Shown here: positions 46,195 through 54,171 of the stretch, one piece after another
Position numbering within the stretch: the first letter of the stretch is position 1
Layout of the letters: each line of letters begins with the position of its first letter
Assembly: GCA_034003325.1 (NCBI GenBank)
Contig: JAVEYW010000007.1
Coordinates: forward strand, 158,814-222,813
Length of the DNA stretch: 64,000 bases
Reading direction: 5' to 3'
Origin: Desulfobacterales bacterium
GTDB lineage: Bacteria; Desulfobacterota; Desulfobacteria; Desulfobacterales; JAFDDL01
The notes under the pieces: model-generated
Databases searched by the model: none
What the model saw: only the letters and a program-made list of their open reading frames with translations
What the model was told of the DNA's origin: nothing
Made by a program: the position numbers and the translations under genes

Positions 46195-46786
46195 CGGGTG
46201 GAACAGACTGGGTAACTACGGCCCCGGCACCGATTACGGCGTCGTCGCCGATCATCAGGGGGGCATTTTCCGTGCCGTTGATGAAGACGGTGCCGGTCCC
46301 GACATACACCCGTTTGCCGAGATGCACCCAGCCGGAAACGTGCACCCCGGGGGCCAGGGTGGTGTAATCTCCCAACACCACATCATGGCCGATGGTGCAG
46401 GCGAGGTTGATTTGGACATGATGGCCAAGGTGAATATTCGTCGTGAGGATGCAGCCCGCGCAAATCACCGTTCCTTCCCCCATCTCGATCCAGCGGGACT
46501 TTTGGACGCCCGGATGAAGCAGCGGGGTAAATTCAAAATCCGCATCCCGGGCTTTATCCATCAACCGATGCCGTGTTTGCGGGCTGCCCACGCCGCCCAC
46601 AACAGCAGCGGCCGGAAAGGTTGCCCGGGCATCGGCAAGGCTCAAGACCTTAATTCCATTCAAGATATTTCCATGCGTTGCCGGATCATCATCGATAAAG
46701 CAGGTCACCTGAACGTTGCAAGATTCCGCCAGCCAGGCCACCTCTCGGCCAAAACCGCTCGCTCCGTAGATTAAAATTTGTTTCAT
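46151..46786 (-). CDS. PglD-like sugar O/N-acetyltransferase
   Basis: A 211-residue two-domain enzyme: an N-terminal Rossmann-like substrate domain (ILIYGASGFGREVAWLAE) and a C-terminal left-handed beta-helix (CAGCILTTNIHLGHHVQINL, HDVVLGDYTTLAPGVHVSG). The His in this last motif is the usual catalytic base. It would N-acetylate the 4-amino sugar to a di-N-acetylbacillosamine-like product. Its C-terminal codons contain a G9 tract. ATG 46786 is chosen over GTG 46798. Confidence 0.88.
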   Translation of the reverse strand: MKQILIYGASGFGREVAWLAESCNVQVTCFIDDDPATHGNILNGIKVLSLADARATFPAAAVVGGVGSPQTRHRLMDKARDADFEFTPLLHPGVQKSRWIEMGEGTVICAGCILTTNIHLGHHVQINLACTIGHDVVLGDYTTLAPGVHVSGWVHLGKRVYVGTGTVFINGTENAPLMIGDDAVIGAGAVVTQSVPPGETWGGVPAKPLRK

Positions 46787-46850
46787 GGTTTTTCTCACCC
46801 AAAAACGTTTGGTATCCGCAGATTATTCTGTTCAATACCCCCTTGAGGGG

Positions 46851-46878
46851 TACGCAGATTACGCGGATTTCACAGATG
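46851..46878. repeat. 9-bp AATCTGCG-type repeat array C (3' flank of GxxExxY gene)
   Basis: TACGCAGATTACGCGGATTTCAC on the plus strand, starting at the stop codon region of the GxxExxY gene; a partial copy (TCCGCAGATTATTC) lies at 46814. Same orientation as array D. Confidence 0.8.
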
Positions 46879-47241
46879 ATAAACGAACCTTTTATAATCC
46901 AGGGATTTTGAGCCGAAATTAATTAATAGCCCGGTTTTGAGCCCAGTGGCTTTTAGGTAGTTTATCAGTTGAGCCTCTTCGATTCCGGACAGGCCGGAAA
47001 TCGCTTTTATTTCGACGATGATTTCTTTAAAGCAGACGAAATCGGGTTGATATGTTTTATTGAGGGGTTTGCCTTTGTATGAAATTTCGACAAGAGGCTG
47101 TGCTTTGAAAGAGACATCCTGCTCTGCCAATTCTTTTTCCAAAGCTTCTTGATACACCGCTTCAAGAAATCCGCACCCCAGTTCCTTGTGGACCTCCATG
47201 GCGCAGCCGATTATCCGGTATGTCCTTGCGTCTTTAATCAT
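46870..47241 (-). CDS. GxxExxY protein (PDDEXK-like small protein)
   Basis: A 123-residue protein named for GFLEAVY (G-x-x-E-x-x-Y in HKELGCGFLEAVYQEALEKEL). The PDDEXK-type core reads QPDFVCFKEIIVEIKAIS and the C-terminus LLINFGSKSLDYKRF. Families with this core are usually nucleases, but no activity is established that I know of. It interrupts the PglC-PglD gene order and is bounded closely by repeat arrays C and D, 9-10 bp from each end. No clear ribosome-binding site is visible. Confidence 0.85.
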   Translation of the reverse strand: MIKDARTYRIIGCAMEVHKELGCGFLEAVYQEALEKELAEQDVSFKAQPLVEISYKGKPLNKTYQPDFVCFKEIIVEIKAISGLSGIEEAQLINYLKATGLKTGLLINFGSKSLDYKRFVYHL

Positions 47242-47251
47242 TTATTCATCT

Positions 47252-47285
47252 ATCCGCAGATTACGCAGATTAAACGGATTAAATC
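47252..47285. repeat. 9-bp AATCTGCG-type repeat array D (5' flank of GxxExxY gene)
   Basis: ATCCGCAGATTACGCAGATT followed by AAACGGATTAAATC on the plus strand, 10 bp upstream of the GxxExxY start. Confidence 0.85.
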
Positions 47286-47331
47286 TTTGATTGTAAGGGC
47301 TTATGCCACTCTGCATCCCTTTTAGGCTGTT

Positions 47332-47988
47332 TCATCTGTTATAGGGAGGGTCAGTTTTTAAATCTGCGTTAATCTGCGTAATCTGCGGATAAAACTCGGG
47401 CATAGTAGCCTCCCCCTCAGCCGAAATTCCTTCCCGGAAAACCACCTTTTTCACCGTCATCAAAATAATTTTAATATCCAGCCATAAAGACTGGTTGTCC
47501 ACATACCATACATCCAGCGCAAACTTTTCCCCCCACGAAATCGCATTCCGCCCATTCACCTGCGCCCAGCCAGTCAAGCCCGGTTTTACTTCATGACGTC
47601 TTGCCTGCTCCGGGGTATATCTTTCCAGATACTGCACGAGAAGCGGGCGTGGGCCGACCAGACTCATTTCGCCTTTTAGTACATTGAACAACTCGGGAAG
47701 CTCGTCCAATGATGTGGATCTGAGAACCTTACCAAAGGGGGTTAACCGGTCGGCATCCGGTAATAACCTTCCATTTACATCCCTCTTTTCCGTCATGGAC
47801 TTGAACTTATAAAGCGTAAAAGGCTTGCCGTATCTGCCGGGGCGCGTCTGATTGAAGAAAACCGGCGAGCCATGCTTTATTCGCACGACCAAGAGGAGAA
47901 GCACCCAGAGGGGTAAGGCGGCAACACCTGCAATTAATGCAAAAATCAAATCGATCACGCGCTTAAGATAGTCGGAAGATCTCGGCAT
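47332..47988 (-). CDS. PglC-like initiating sugar-phosphate transferase with repeat-derived C-terminal tail
   Basis: A 218-residue monotopic phosphoglycosyl transferase: one N-terminal hydrophobic re-entrant helix (VIDLIFALIAGVAALPLWVL), catalytic Asp-Glu in SLDELPELFNVLKGEMSLVG and GPRPLLVQYL. It transfers a sugar phosphate, probably bacillosamine-type, to undecaprenyl phosphate to start the repeat unit. After the normal family end EGEATMPEF it runs on with YPQITQINADLKTDPPYNR, encoded by repeat array E. Confidence 0.9.
   Translation of the reverse strand: MPRSSDYLKRVIDLIFALIAGVAALPLWVLLLLVVRIKHGSPVFFNQTRPGRYGKPFTLYKFKSMTEKRDVNGRLLPDADRLTPFGKVLRSTSLDELPELFNVLKGEMSLVGPRPLLVQYLERYTPEQARRHEVKPGLTGWAQVNGRNAISWGEKFALDVWYVDNQSLWLDIKIILMTVKKVVFREGISAEGEATMPEFYPQITQINADLKTDPPYNR
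47360..47390. repeat. 9-bp AATCTGCG-type repeat array E (3' end of PglC-like gene)
   Basis: AATCTGCGTTAATCTGCGTA then ATCTGCGGAT on the plus strand, inverted relative to array D, and translated as the PglC-like tail. Confidence 0.85.
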
Positions 47989-48006
47989 TGGTTCAAAAAC
48001 GATCCC

Positions 48007-49212
48007 CTACGAAAAGAGCCGCAAAAATTTTTCACACCCGATGTCGAAAGATAAAAAACGGTCATAAAATAACTTGCCGTTCAATCCCCTCCGTTTTCGC
48101 TCTTCCGGCGGCATACCATATAATTCTTTTATCGCCAGAAGCATTTCATCCGGATTTTCAGGTGCGCAGACAATGCCGGCACCTATTTCATGAATCAAAG
48201 CGGCTGAATCCCCTCGCACTGCCATGAGGATCGGCGTGCCTGTCGCTAAGTATGCTTGCGTTTTTGATGGGATCGTTATTCTGAATAAGGGGTCATCTAC
48301 TAAGTGAACCAATAATACATCTGCAAGCGCCCATATCTTTTTCATCTCATGCATGGGTTGTCTCGGTATGAACACCACATTTTCAAGCATCAAAGCCTTT
48401 GCCTTGGATTTCAAGCGCTCAAGCTCAACACCGCCACCGACGAGAACAAAACGCAAGGCCGGTATTTCCTTCCTGCAAAGGCAAGCCGCCTCTAATACCG
48501 TATCCATTCCCTGCATCAACCCCATCGTTCCGGCAAAGACAATATTAAACGTTTCTTTTAAGCCGAATGTTGGCGCTAAGTCGCCGGCACCTTCTTGTGT
48601 GGTACCACCCGCTTCATCACACCAATTATAAATAACTTCGATGCGCTCTTCGGCAATTCCCCGTTTAACAAGTGCCTCTTTGAACCCGGGTGACAGGACT
48701 GCAATCTTATCGGCTTGACGATAGGCCCAGCAACACCATTTCCCCAAAAGGCTTTGGGCCACTCGGCTATTGAGCATTCCGGAGTTTCGAACCGATTCGG
48801 GCCACAGGTCCTGAACATCATATACTATTTTGCACCCGCTTATTTTCCTGAAAACCACTGCCGCCCATGCAAGGGTAATCAGATTGTAAACATAAACGAC
48901 GTCGGGCTTCTTAACCATAAATGGCCCTATTAACAGGGCCGATATTGAAAAGCTTAGATACGTTATAATCCGTCTTAATCCGGACCGGTCATGGCTTGGA
49001 AAGAGTGCCACCCTGTTAACGGGCACCCCCTCGATCATTTCCCTTTGAAAGAATCGCAACCTGTACCCCGGGTAGAGTTTGCCGCCCGGATAGTTCGGAA
49101 AGCCGGTGAGTATCTCGACTTCATGACCGCGCGCTTGAATCTTTTTAGCGAACGGCAATCCTTTGAAAAAAGGCTCCGGCTGAAACCACTGGGTCAAAAA
49201 CAGGATGCGCAT
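48007..49212 (-). CDS. Glycosyltransferase family 4 (WbuB/WbnE-like)
   Basis: A 401-residue GT-B enzyme. The N-terminal LFLTQWFQPEPFFKGLPFAKKI and the C-terminal nucleotide-sugar site (NIVFAGTMGLMQGMDTVLEA, then the EX7E-like IPSKTQAYLATGTPIL) are typical of GT4 enzymes that add FucNAc-type sugars to lipid carriers. It follows capG and precedes pglC, matching gene order in FucNAc-containing O-antigen loci. Donor and linkage are not determinable. Confidence 0.87.
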   Translation of the reverse strand: MRILFLTQWFQPEPFFKGLPFAKKIQARGHEVEILTGFPNYPGGKLYPGYRLRFFQREMIEGVPVNRVALFPSHDRSGLRRIITYLSFSISALLIGPFMVKKPDVVYVYNLITLAWAAVVFRKISGCKIVYDVQDLWPESVRNSGMLNSRVAQSLLGKWCCWAYRQADKIAVLSPGFKEALVKRGIAEERIEVIYNWCDEAGGTTQEGAGDLAPTFGLKETFNIVFAGTMGLMQGMDTVLEAACLCRKEIPALRFVLVGGGVELERLKSKAKALMLENVVFIPRQPMHEMKKIWALADVLLVHLVDDPLFRITIPSKTQAYLATGTPILMAVRGDSAALIHEIGAGIVCAPENPDEMLLAIKELYGMPPEERKRRGLNGKLFYDRFLSFDIGCEKFLRLFS

Positions 49213-49221
49213 TTTCTTTAA

Positions 49222-50412
49222 TCACTTACCTTCCACAGGCCCTTTATGCCAAACGGTTCGCTGGACATAGTCCGTATAGCTCAGGATGAGCCGCGCTACT
49301 TTTTCGGACACATTGGGTACTTCGTAATCCATAACAGGTCTTAGCAACCGCGCCTTGCCACGGGGTTGGCGCTCCAGAACGGCAAGCCCTCCCATCACCC
49401 GGTCCGGCTCAAGACCGGTCAGCATAACGCACGCCTCTTCCATGCCTTCGGGGCGCTCGTGGGCATTGCGAATGTTTAAGGCTGGAAAATTGAGAATCGA
49501 GCTTTCTTCGGTGATGGTGCCGCTGTCCGACAGCGTTGCTCTTGCCTTGGTCTGAAGGTGCACGTAATCGCTAAACCCCATCGGTTTGAGAAGCTCTATG
49601 TTGGCATTGAGAGCGGCGCCAGTCTCTTCAATGCGCTTTCGGGTGCGAGGATGGGTGGAGACAATGACGCGAAGGTGATACGTTTCGGCAATCCCGTTCA
49701 ACACTTCAATATATTTGTTGAATTGCCGAGGATCATCGATATTTTCTTCCCGATGCGCGCTGACCACAAAATATTTTTCAGGTTCCAACCCCATTTTTTT
49801 CAGTATATTCGAGCCTTCGATTTTGGGAAGATAGTGATGGATCACCTCATACATGGGGCTGCCGGTTTTGATGATGCGATCCGGCGGAAAGCCTTCGCGC
49901 AAAAGATATTCACGGGCAATGGTGCTGTAAGGGAGGTTGATATCGCTGATATGATCGATGATTTTGCGATTAATCTCCTCCGGCACCCGCTGATCAAAGC
50001 AGCGGTTGCCTGCTTCCATGTGAAAGACAGGGATTTTTCGGCGTTTGGCCGGGTATGCGGCCAGGCAGCTGTTGGTGTCGCCAAGCACCAGAAGAGCGTC
50101 CGGTGTTTCTTTTTCAAGAACCGTATCCACGCGGGCGATTACGTTACCGACGGTTTCGCAGGCGGACTTACCGGCAGCCTTGAGGAAGTGATCGGGCTTC
50201 CGTAATTCAAGATCGTCGAAAAAAACCTGGTTCAGCTCATAATCGTAGTTCTGGCCGGTGTGGACGATCACCTGATCCATGTAACGATCCAGGGCCGCCA
50301 TGACGCGAGAGAGCCGAATGATCTCCGGGCGCGTACCAATGACGGTCATCACTTTGAGCTTGGTGAGCGGTGAGTGGTGAGTGATGAGTGGTGAGTGGTT
50401 GTTGGTTTTCAT
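49222..50412 (-). CDS. UDP-N-acetylglucosamine 2-epimerase family protein (CapG/WbjD/FnlC type), N-terminus extended by heptamer repeat
   Basis: A 396-residue epimerase. [20 protein letters not shown] and [15 protein letters not shown] match the FnlC/WbjD branch that makes UDP-L-FucNAc. The predicted N-terminus reads [14 protein letters not shown] before the normal KLKVMTV, encoded by TGAGTGG heptamers at 50364-50398. The native start may be internal (around 50349-50360); the visible ATG at 50412 has no SD. It belongs with capE and capF but is separated from capF by a four-helix-bundle pseudogene. Confidence 0.88.
   Translation of the reverse strand: MKTNNHSPLITHHSPLTKLKVMTVIGTRPEIIRLSRVMAALDRYMDQVIVHTGQNYDYELNQVFFDDLELRKPDHFLKAAGKSACETVGNVIARVDTVLEKETPDALLVLGDTNSCLAAYPAKRRKIPVFHMEAGNRCFDQRVPEEINRKIIDHISDINLPYSTIAREYLLREGFPPDRIIKTGSPMYEVIHHYLPKIEGSNILKKMGLEPEKYFVVSAHREENIDDPRQFNKYIEVLNGIAETYHLRVIVSTHPRTRKRIEETGAALNANIELLKPMGFSDYVHLQTKARATLSDSGTITEESSILNFPALNIRNAHERPEGMEEACVMLTGLEPDRVMGGLAVLERQPRGKARLLRPVMDYEVPNVSEKVARLILSYTDYVQRTVWHKGPVEGK
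50364..50398. repeat. Tandem heptamer TGAGTGG, left copy
   Basis: Five near-identical 7-bp units (TGAGCGG, TGAGTGG, TGAGTGA, TGAGTGG, TGAGTGG) on the plus strand, inside the 5' end of the epimerase frame. Confidence 0.9.
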
Positions 50413-50421
50413 AATGTATTT

Positions 50422-50829
50422 TTACCTTGAAGGAGATTTAATAAGCCCCTGGATCATTCGGGAAATGGAATGTAATTCATCAAGCATTCTTTTGCATTGG
50501 GTTACTTCTAACTATTTTAGATTATTTGCGATAATGAGCTGGGTCTCAAGCTCGGCACCGCTTGATAATCCAATGTAAAGAAATTGTTTAAATTCCGCCT
50601 TGTTTTTCCTGGTTGCGCCCTCTGCAATATTGGACGGAATGGATACCGCTGATCTTCGAATTTGTGACGTTAACCCGTAAATTTCTCTGTTGGGAAATGC
50701 ATCGGTTGCTTTATAAACAGTGGTGACAAAGGTAATGGATTTTTGCCAGACATCCAAATCCCTGTGCGTTCTGACCGCCCCCTCTTTCACACTCTTTCCT
50801 GCCACCAGCCCTCCCTCACCATTCACCAC
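50422..50829 (-). pseudogene. Four-helix-bundle protein gene (S23/IVS-protein family) with in-frame amber stop
   Basis: The frame encodes the family core THRDLDVWQKSITFVTTVYK and IYGLTSQIRRSAVSIPSNIA, then ends at TAG (50514-50512) after QLIIANNLK. Reading through the TAG in the same frame gives 29 more helical residues (LEVTQCKRMLDELHSISRMI...) up to TAA at 50424-50422, which restores the usual ~120-residue length. A Tyr codon probably mutated to TAG. The start is uncertain (GTG 50829 inside the heptamer repeat, or GTG 50790). It disrupts the capF-capG junction. Confidence 0.8.
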
Positions 50830-50842
50830 TCACCACTCACAC
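50815..50842. repeat. Tandem heptamer TGAGTGG, right copy (inverted)
   Basis: Four units of CTCACCA on the plus strand, i.e. the reverse complement of the left copy, spanning the four-helix-bundle gene's 5' end and the capF 3' end. The pair thus brackets the pseudogene as inverted repeats. Confidence 0.9.
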
Positions 50843-51949
50843 CCTGTCAAAATAAGTATCCGGTTTTCCTGGATCAAACATCTCACTGGTCCAAAACAGC
50901 GTCACCAAATCCTCTACGCCAACGTTTTCAATGGAATGCGTATACCCCGGCGGAATGTCCAGCACCCGATACTCTTCCCCCCTCACCTCATATTCAATCA
51001 CCTCATCGCGTTCGATATGCCGAAACCGAATCACCGCCGTCCCCTTCACTACCAGAAATTTCTCGGTCTTCGTATGGTGAAAGTGGTGCCCCCGGGTGAT
51101 TCCCGGCTTCGTATGGCTCACAAAAATCTGCCCCAAAGCCGGCGATTTGATAAATTCCGCCAGGCTTCCCCTTTCATCGGATTTAACGTCCAACGCATAT
51201 CCAAAATCTTCTTCTTCAAGATAACTTAAATACGTCGCATATAACGCGCGATCAAACGCACTCTCAAAATTCGGCAACCGAAGGGTTTGGCGCACATCCC
51301 GATAGCACCGAATCTTATCCGCAAGTTCCCCCAGCGTTATTTTACGGGCCGAAAGCGCCGATCCGAACCTGAAACCCGTCGCCCCTTCCGCCAGTTCCCC
51401 GACAAACATTTTCACCACATCATCGATATAGGTCAACTCAAATTCATAGGCCGGATCAGATACCTGTATGGGAAGCCCGCGAGCGATGTTGTGGCAAAAG
51501 GTCGCGGTCACGGAATTATAATTAGGCCGACACCATTTCCCGAAAAGATTTTTAAGTCGATACACCACGCACGCAGCGCCGGTCTTTTCAGCGTACGCCT
51601 TCAATCGCAACTCCGCATGGCGCTTGCTGAGCCCGTACGGGTTTTCCAGGTCCGCCTGGATGGAGGAACTGAGCACGATTTTGGGGGCGCGCCCCATTGT
51701 TTCAAGTCTCGTGCAGATTGTATCCAGCGACCCGGCATTGCCGGTTTCAAATTCGTCCATATTTTTGGGGCGGTTTACGCCGGCAAGATGGATGATGCAA
51801 TCGGCTTTTTCTAAGGCCGAATCGAGGTCCTGAAGTGAGTTGTCAATGTCATATTCTAAAAGTTCAACATCTTCACGATGGCGTAATACCGCACATAGAT
51901 TTTTTCCGACAAAACCTTTTGAGCCGGTAACCAATACTTTCAAGGCCAA
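50837..51949 (-). CDS. capF: CapF/WbjC-like bifunctional SDR-cupin reductase (UDP-FucNAc pathway)
   Basis: A 370-residue enzyme: N-terminal NAD-binding domain (KVLVTGSKGFVGKNLCAVLR), and a C-terminal cupin with HTKPGITRGHHFHHTKTEKF. In the CapE-CapF-CapG pathway the cupin domain epimerises C3 and the SDR domain reduces the 4-keto group towards UDP-L-FucNAc. Neighbouring CapE- and CapG-like genes support this. Confidence 0.92.
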   Translation of the reverse strand: MALKVLVTGSKGFVGKNLCAVLRHREDVELLEYDIDNSLQDLDSALEKADCIIHLAGVNRPKNMDEFETGNAGSLDTICTRLETMGRAPKIVLSSSIQADLENPYGLSKRHAELRLKAYAEKTGAACVVYRLKNLFGKWCRPNYNSVTATFCHNIARGLPIQVSDPAYEFELTYIDDVVKMFVGELAEGATGFRFGSALSARKITLGELADKIRCYRDVRQTLRLPNFESAFDRALYATYLSYLEEEDFGYALDVKSDERGSLAEFIKSPALGQIFVSHTKPGITRGHHFHHTKTEKFLVVKGTAVIRFRHIERDEVIEYEVRGEEYRVLDIPPGYTHSIENVGVEDLVTLFWTSEMFDPGKPDTYFDRV

Positions 51950-52227
51950 CTCCTTATAACCAAATAATATAAAATAGTAGTAACTGCCCAGTAGTCAGGA
52001 GACAGAATCCAGAATTCAGAATAAAAACAACCGAAAGCAGTCGGATTAAATATAGTTGAATGAAGATTCAGGCGGTTAGTGCATTATTCTGAATTCTGGC
52101 TCCTGAATTCTGTATTCCTGAGTAGTTACAAATATTATTTCAAAACGGGGCACGAGGAACACGAAGATGGTGGGAATATGTTAACGCAGAAGCGCACCAC
52201 AAGTCAGATGAAATGAAATGTGCATGG
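51950..52227. other. Repeat-bearing intergenic region
   Basis: About 280 bp between capF and the ancestral end of the PIN gene. It contains an inverted GAATTCTG-type repeat pair (51990-52125) and no credible gene; the region before the toxin is otherwise featureless. Confidence 0.5.
51990..52125. repeat. Inverted GAATTCTG-type repeat pair
   Basis: CCAGAATTCAGAATAA at 52009-52024 and its exact reverse complement at 52084-52099, each extended by related CAGAATCC/CTGAATTCTG units. The 60 bp between the arms holds no gene. Confidence 0.8.
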
Positions 52228-52702
52228 TTAGCCTTTTAAATTATCCAAAATTACCTTCGATACTCGAAACCCCATAGCCATCAATTTTTGAGCTTCCTCA
52301 TAGGCACTTGAAATCAGCCTTAGGCGTTCCATTTTTACCAAAACCCCAGCGTTCCATTTTTACCAAAACCCCAATCGTTCCGCTTATTCGGCAGCCCAAT
52401 GTTCTCGCAGCTTTTCTGCCTTTTAGATCATCTATTAAAACCGGCACATCGGACGTAAAGGCCAAAGCAATAGCTTCGGACTCTCCGCGGCCAAGTCCGA
52501 TCTCATTTTCCAAAAGCTTCGAAACCCCTTGAGGCGCTTCGGCCATGGTGAAGCATGGCTTTGAATCGCTTGAATATTCATGATGTACCGCGGAAGGCAA
52601 GAGAATTTGGTCATAAACATGGCACAACAAATTGAGCAGTTTAAGCTTTTCAAATGCGATCAAAACTGAGGTGTCGGCAATAACTTGCTGTATTTCAGGC
52701 AT
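52228..52702 (-). pseudogene. DUF3368-type PIN-domain toxin, frameshifted by a 25-bp duplication
   Basis: The present frame ends at 52298 (134 residues). PIN features are VIADTSVLIAFEKL, GLGRGESEAIALAF and VLIDDLKGRKAARTLG. After GTIGVLVKMER the frame reads WGFGKNGTP because TGGGGTTTTGGTAAAAATGG plus ACGC (25 bp) is tandemly duplicated at 52324-52373. Deleting one copy restores LRLISSAYEEAQKLMAMGF and continues to a stop at 52228 (150 codons including the stop), as expected for the family. Catalytic acidic residues precede the frameshift, so partial activity is possible. It overlaps the antitoxin gene by 8 bp. Confidence 0.85.
52324..52373. repeat. 25-bp perfect tandem duplication in the PIN toxin gene
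   Basis: Two exact copies of a 25-bp unit (GCGTTCCATTTTTACCAAAA plus CCCCA on the plus strand). Because 25 is not a multiple of three it shifts the toxin frame. Confidence 0.95.
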
Positions 52703-52916
52703 TTCGAATATCTTCTGCTATATGTTCATCGTCAAAGGTGATGGGGCTCACCCCTTTTTTCAGCAGAAGTTCAGAAAAGGTGCGTTCGCTGTATCCTGCA
52801 ATTTGTGCGGCTTTTCCCAGGGAAATCGATCCTTGTGCAAGCAAGGCTTCCGCAAGGATTATCTTGAGATCTTGGGCCGACACATTAAGATCAGGTATTT
52901 CCAAGACTTGGGTCAT
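52695..52916 (-). CDS. UPF0175-family antitoxin
   Basis: A 73-residue protein with a predicted HTH: LLAQGSISLGKAAQIAGYSE then RTFSELLLKKGVSPI. UPF0175 proteins typically precede DUF3368 PIN toxins, as here. GAGGTGAT lies upstream of ATG 52916. It probably binds its own promoter and neutralises the toxin. Confidence 0.85.
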   Translation of the reverse strand: MTQVLEIPDLNVSAQDLKIILAEALLAQGSISLGKAAQIAGYSERTFSELLLKKGVSPITFDDEHIAEDIRNA

Positions 52917-53071
52917 GATATCACCTCGTGGTTAAAAACCTTTTTTAAAAACCTACATTATGATTTTTAGCATAATTCATTATAACCACCTTTTCAAACA
53001 CAATAAGCAGGTATTCAGCCCGTTGTGTTGTATCGCTTCCTTTTACCATCGTGCAGCTCGTGGCAAATAAA

Positions 53072-54094
53072 TCAGGCAGCGACCCGTTCCCCCCGCATCG
53101 CCTGCCGCACGCATTCCAGCTTCAATAACAGCTCACACATCCCTTCCACATCCTTTTGTTCCGTATTGTGAGAGTTATAATCCTGTTGCAGGGTGACTTC
53201 CTCGCGGCCCTCGCTGAAATACTGTGAATAATTCAGATCCCGGTTGTCCGCCGGCACCCGGAAATAGCCCCCCAGATCCTCGGCCACCGACAATTCCTCG
53301 CGTGTCAGCAAGGTTTCATACAGCTTCTCCCCATGGCGCGTGCCGATCACCTCGATGGGGGTATCTGTTTCCAACAAGCTTTTAAGCGCCTTGGCCAGGG
53401 TCTCAAGGGTGCAGGCCGCGGCCTTTTGAACGAAAATATCCCCGGTATTTCCGTTTTCAAAGGCATACACCACCAGGTCCACCGCATCCTCGATGGTCAT
53501 CATAAAGCGGCTCATGGCCGGGTCGGTAATCGTAATCGGCCGGCCCGCCTGAATCTGCTCGATGAAAAGAGGAATCACCGACCCCCGGCTGGCCATGACA
53601 TTGCCATAGCGCGTGATCGAAATCAGCGGCTTATCCTTTGCCACGCGGGATTTTGCCACGGCCAGTTTCTCCATCATCGCCTTGGAAATCCCCATGGCAT
53701 TGATCGGATACACCGCTTTGTCTGTGCTGAGCACGATCACCCGCTCCACCTGGGTGGCGATCGCCGTGCTAAGCACATTTTCCGTTCCGAGGGCATTGGT
53801 ATTCAGCGCTTCAAGCGGAAAAAACTCGCAGGACGGCACCTGCTTCAGCGCCGCCGCATGAAAGACGAAATCAACACCCACCATTGCGTCACGCAGACTT
53901 CCGCCGTTACGGACATCTCCGATATAAAATTTCAGTTTCGGGTTGGCATAGACCTTTCGCATGTCGTCCTGTTTTTTTTCGTCGCGGCTGAAGATGCGGA
54001 TTTCTTCGATGCCCGTGTCCAGAAAACGATTTAGAACCGCATTGCCGAAAGTCCCGGTTCCGCCGGTGATCAAAAGTGTTTTATCTTTAAACAT
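53072..54094 (-). CDS. capE: CapE/WbjB/FnlA-like UDP-GlcNAc 4,6-dehydratase/5-epimerase
   Basis: A 340-residue soluble SDR enzyme: LLITGGTGTFGNAVLNRFLD, catalytic VLSTDKAVYPINAMGISKAM (YxxxK-like site shifted to MGISKAM in this family) and AALKQVPSCEFFP. It catalyses the first step to UDP-L-FucNAc. It is upstream of the TA pair and capF. Confidence 0.92.
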   Translation of the reverse strand: MFKDKTLLITGGTGTFGNAVLNRFLDTGIEEIRIFSRDEKKQDDMRKVYANPKLKFYIGDVRNGGSLRDAMVGVDFVFHAAALKQVPSCEFFPLEALNTNALGTENVLSTAIATQVERVIVLSTDKAVYPINAMGISKAMMEKLAVAKSRVAKDKPLISITRYGNVMASRGSVIPLFIEQIQAGRPITITDPAMSRFMMTIEDAVDLVVYAFENGNTGDIFVQKAAACTLETLAKALKSLLETDTPIEVIGTRHGEKLYETLLTREELSVAEDLGGYFRVPADNRDLNYSQYFSEGREEVTLQQDYNSHNTEQKDVEGMCELLLKLECVRQAMRGERVAA

Positions 54095-54171
54095 TGGCTA
54101 TCGTCCATTCGGGCTCTTCAGATTCTTCGTGGTTATTTTTTCCATTACCATCTTTGCGTCTTCTCATCGTT

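Noticed and set aside
50364..50842. CRISPR-like short tandem repeats
   Set aside because: The 7-bp and 9-bp units have no spacers and no cas genes nearby; they are simple tandem arrays.
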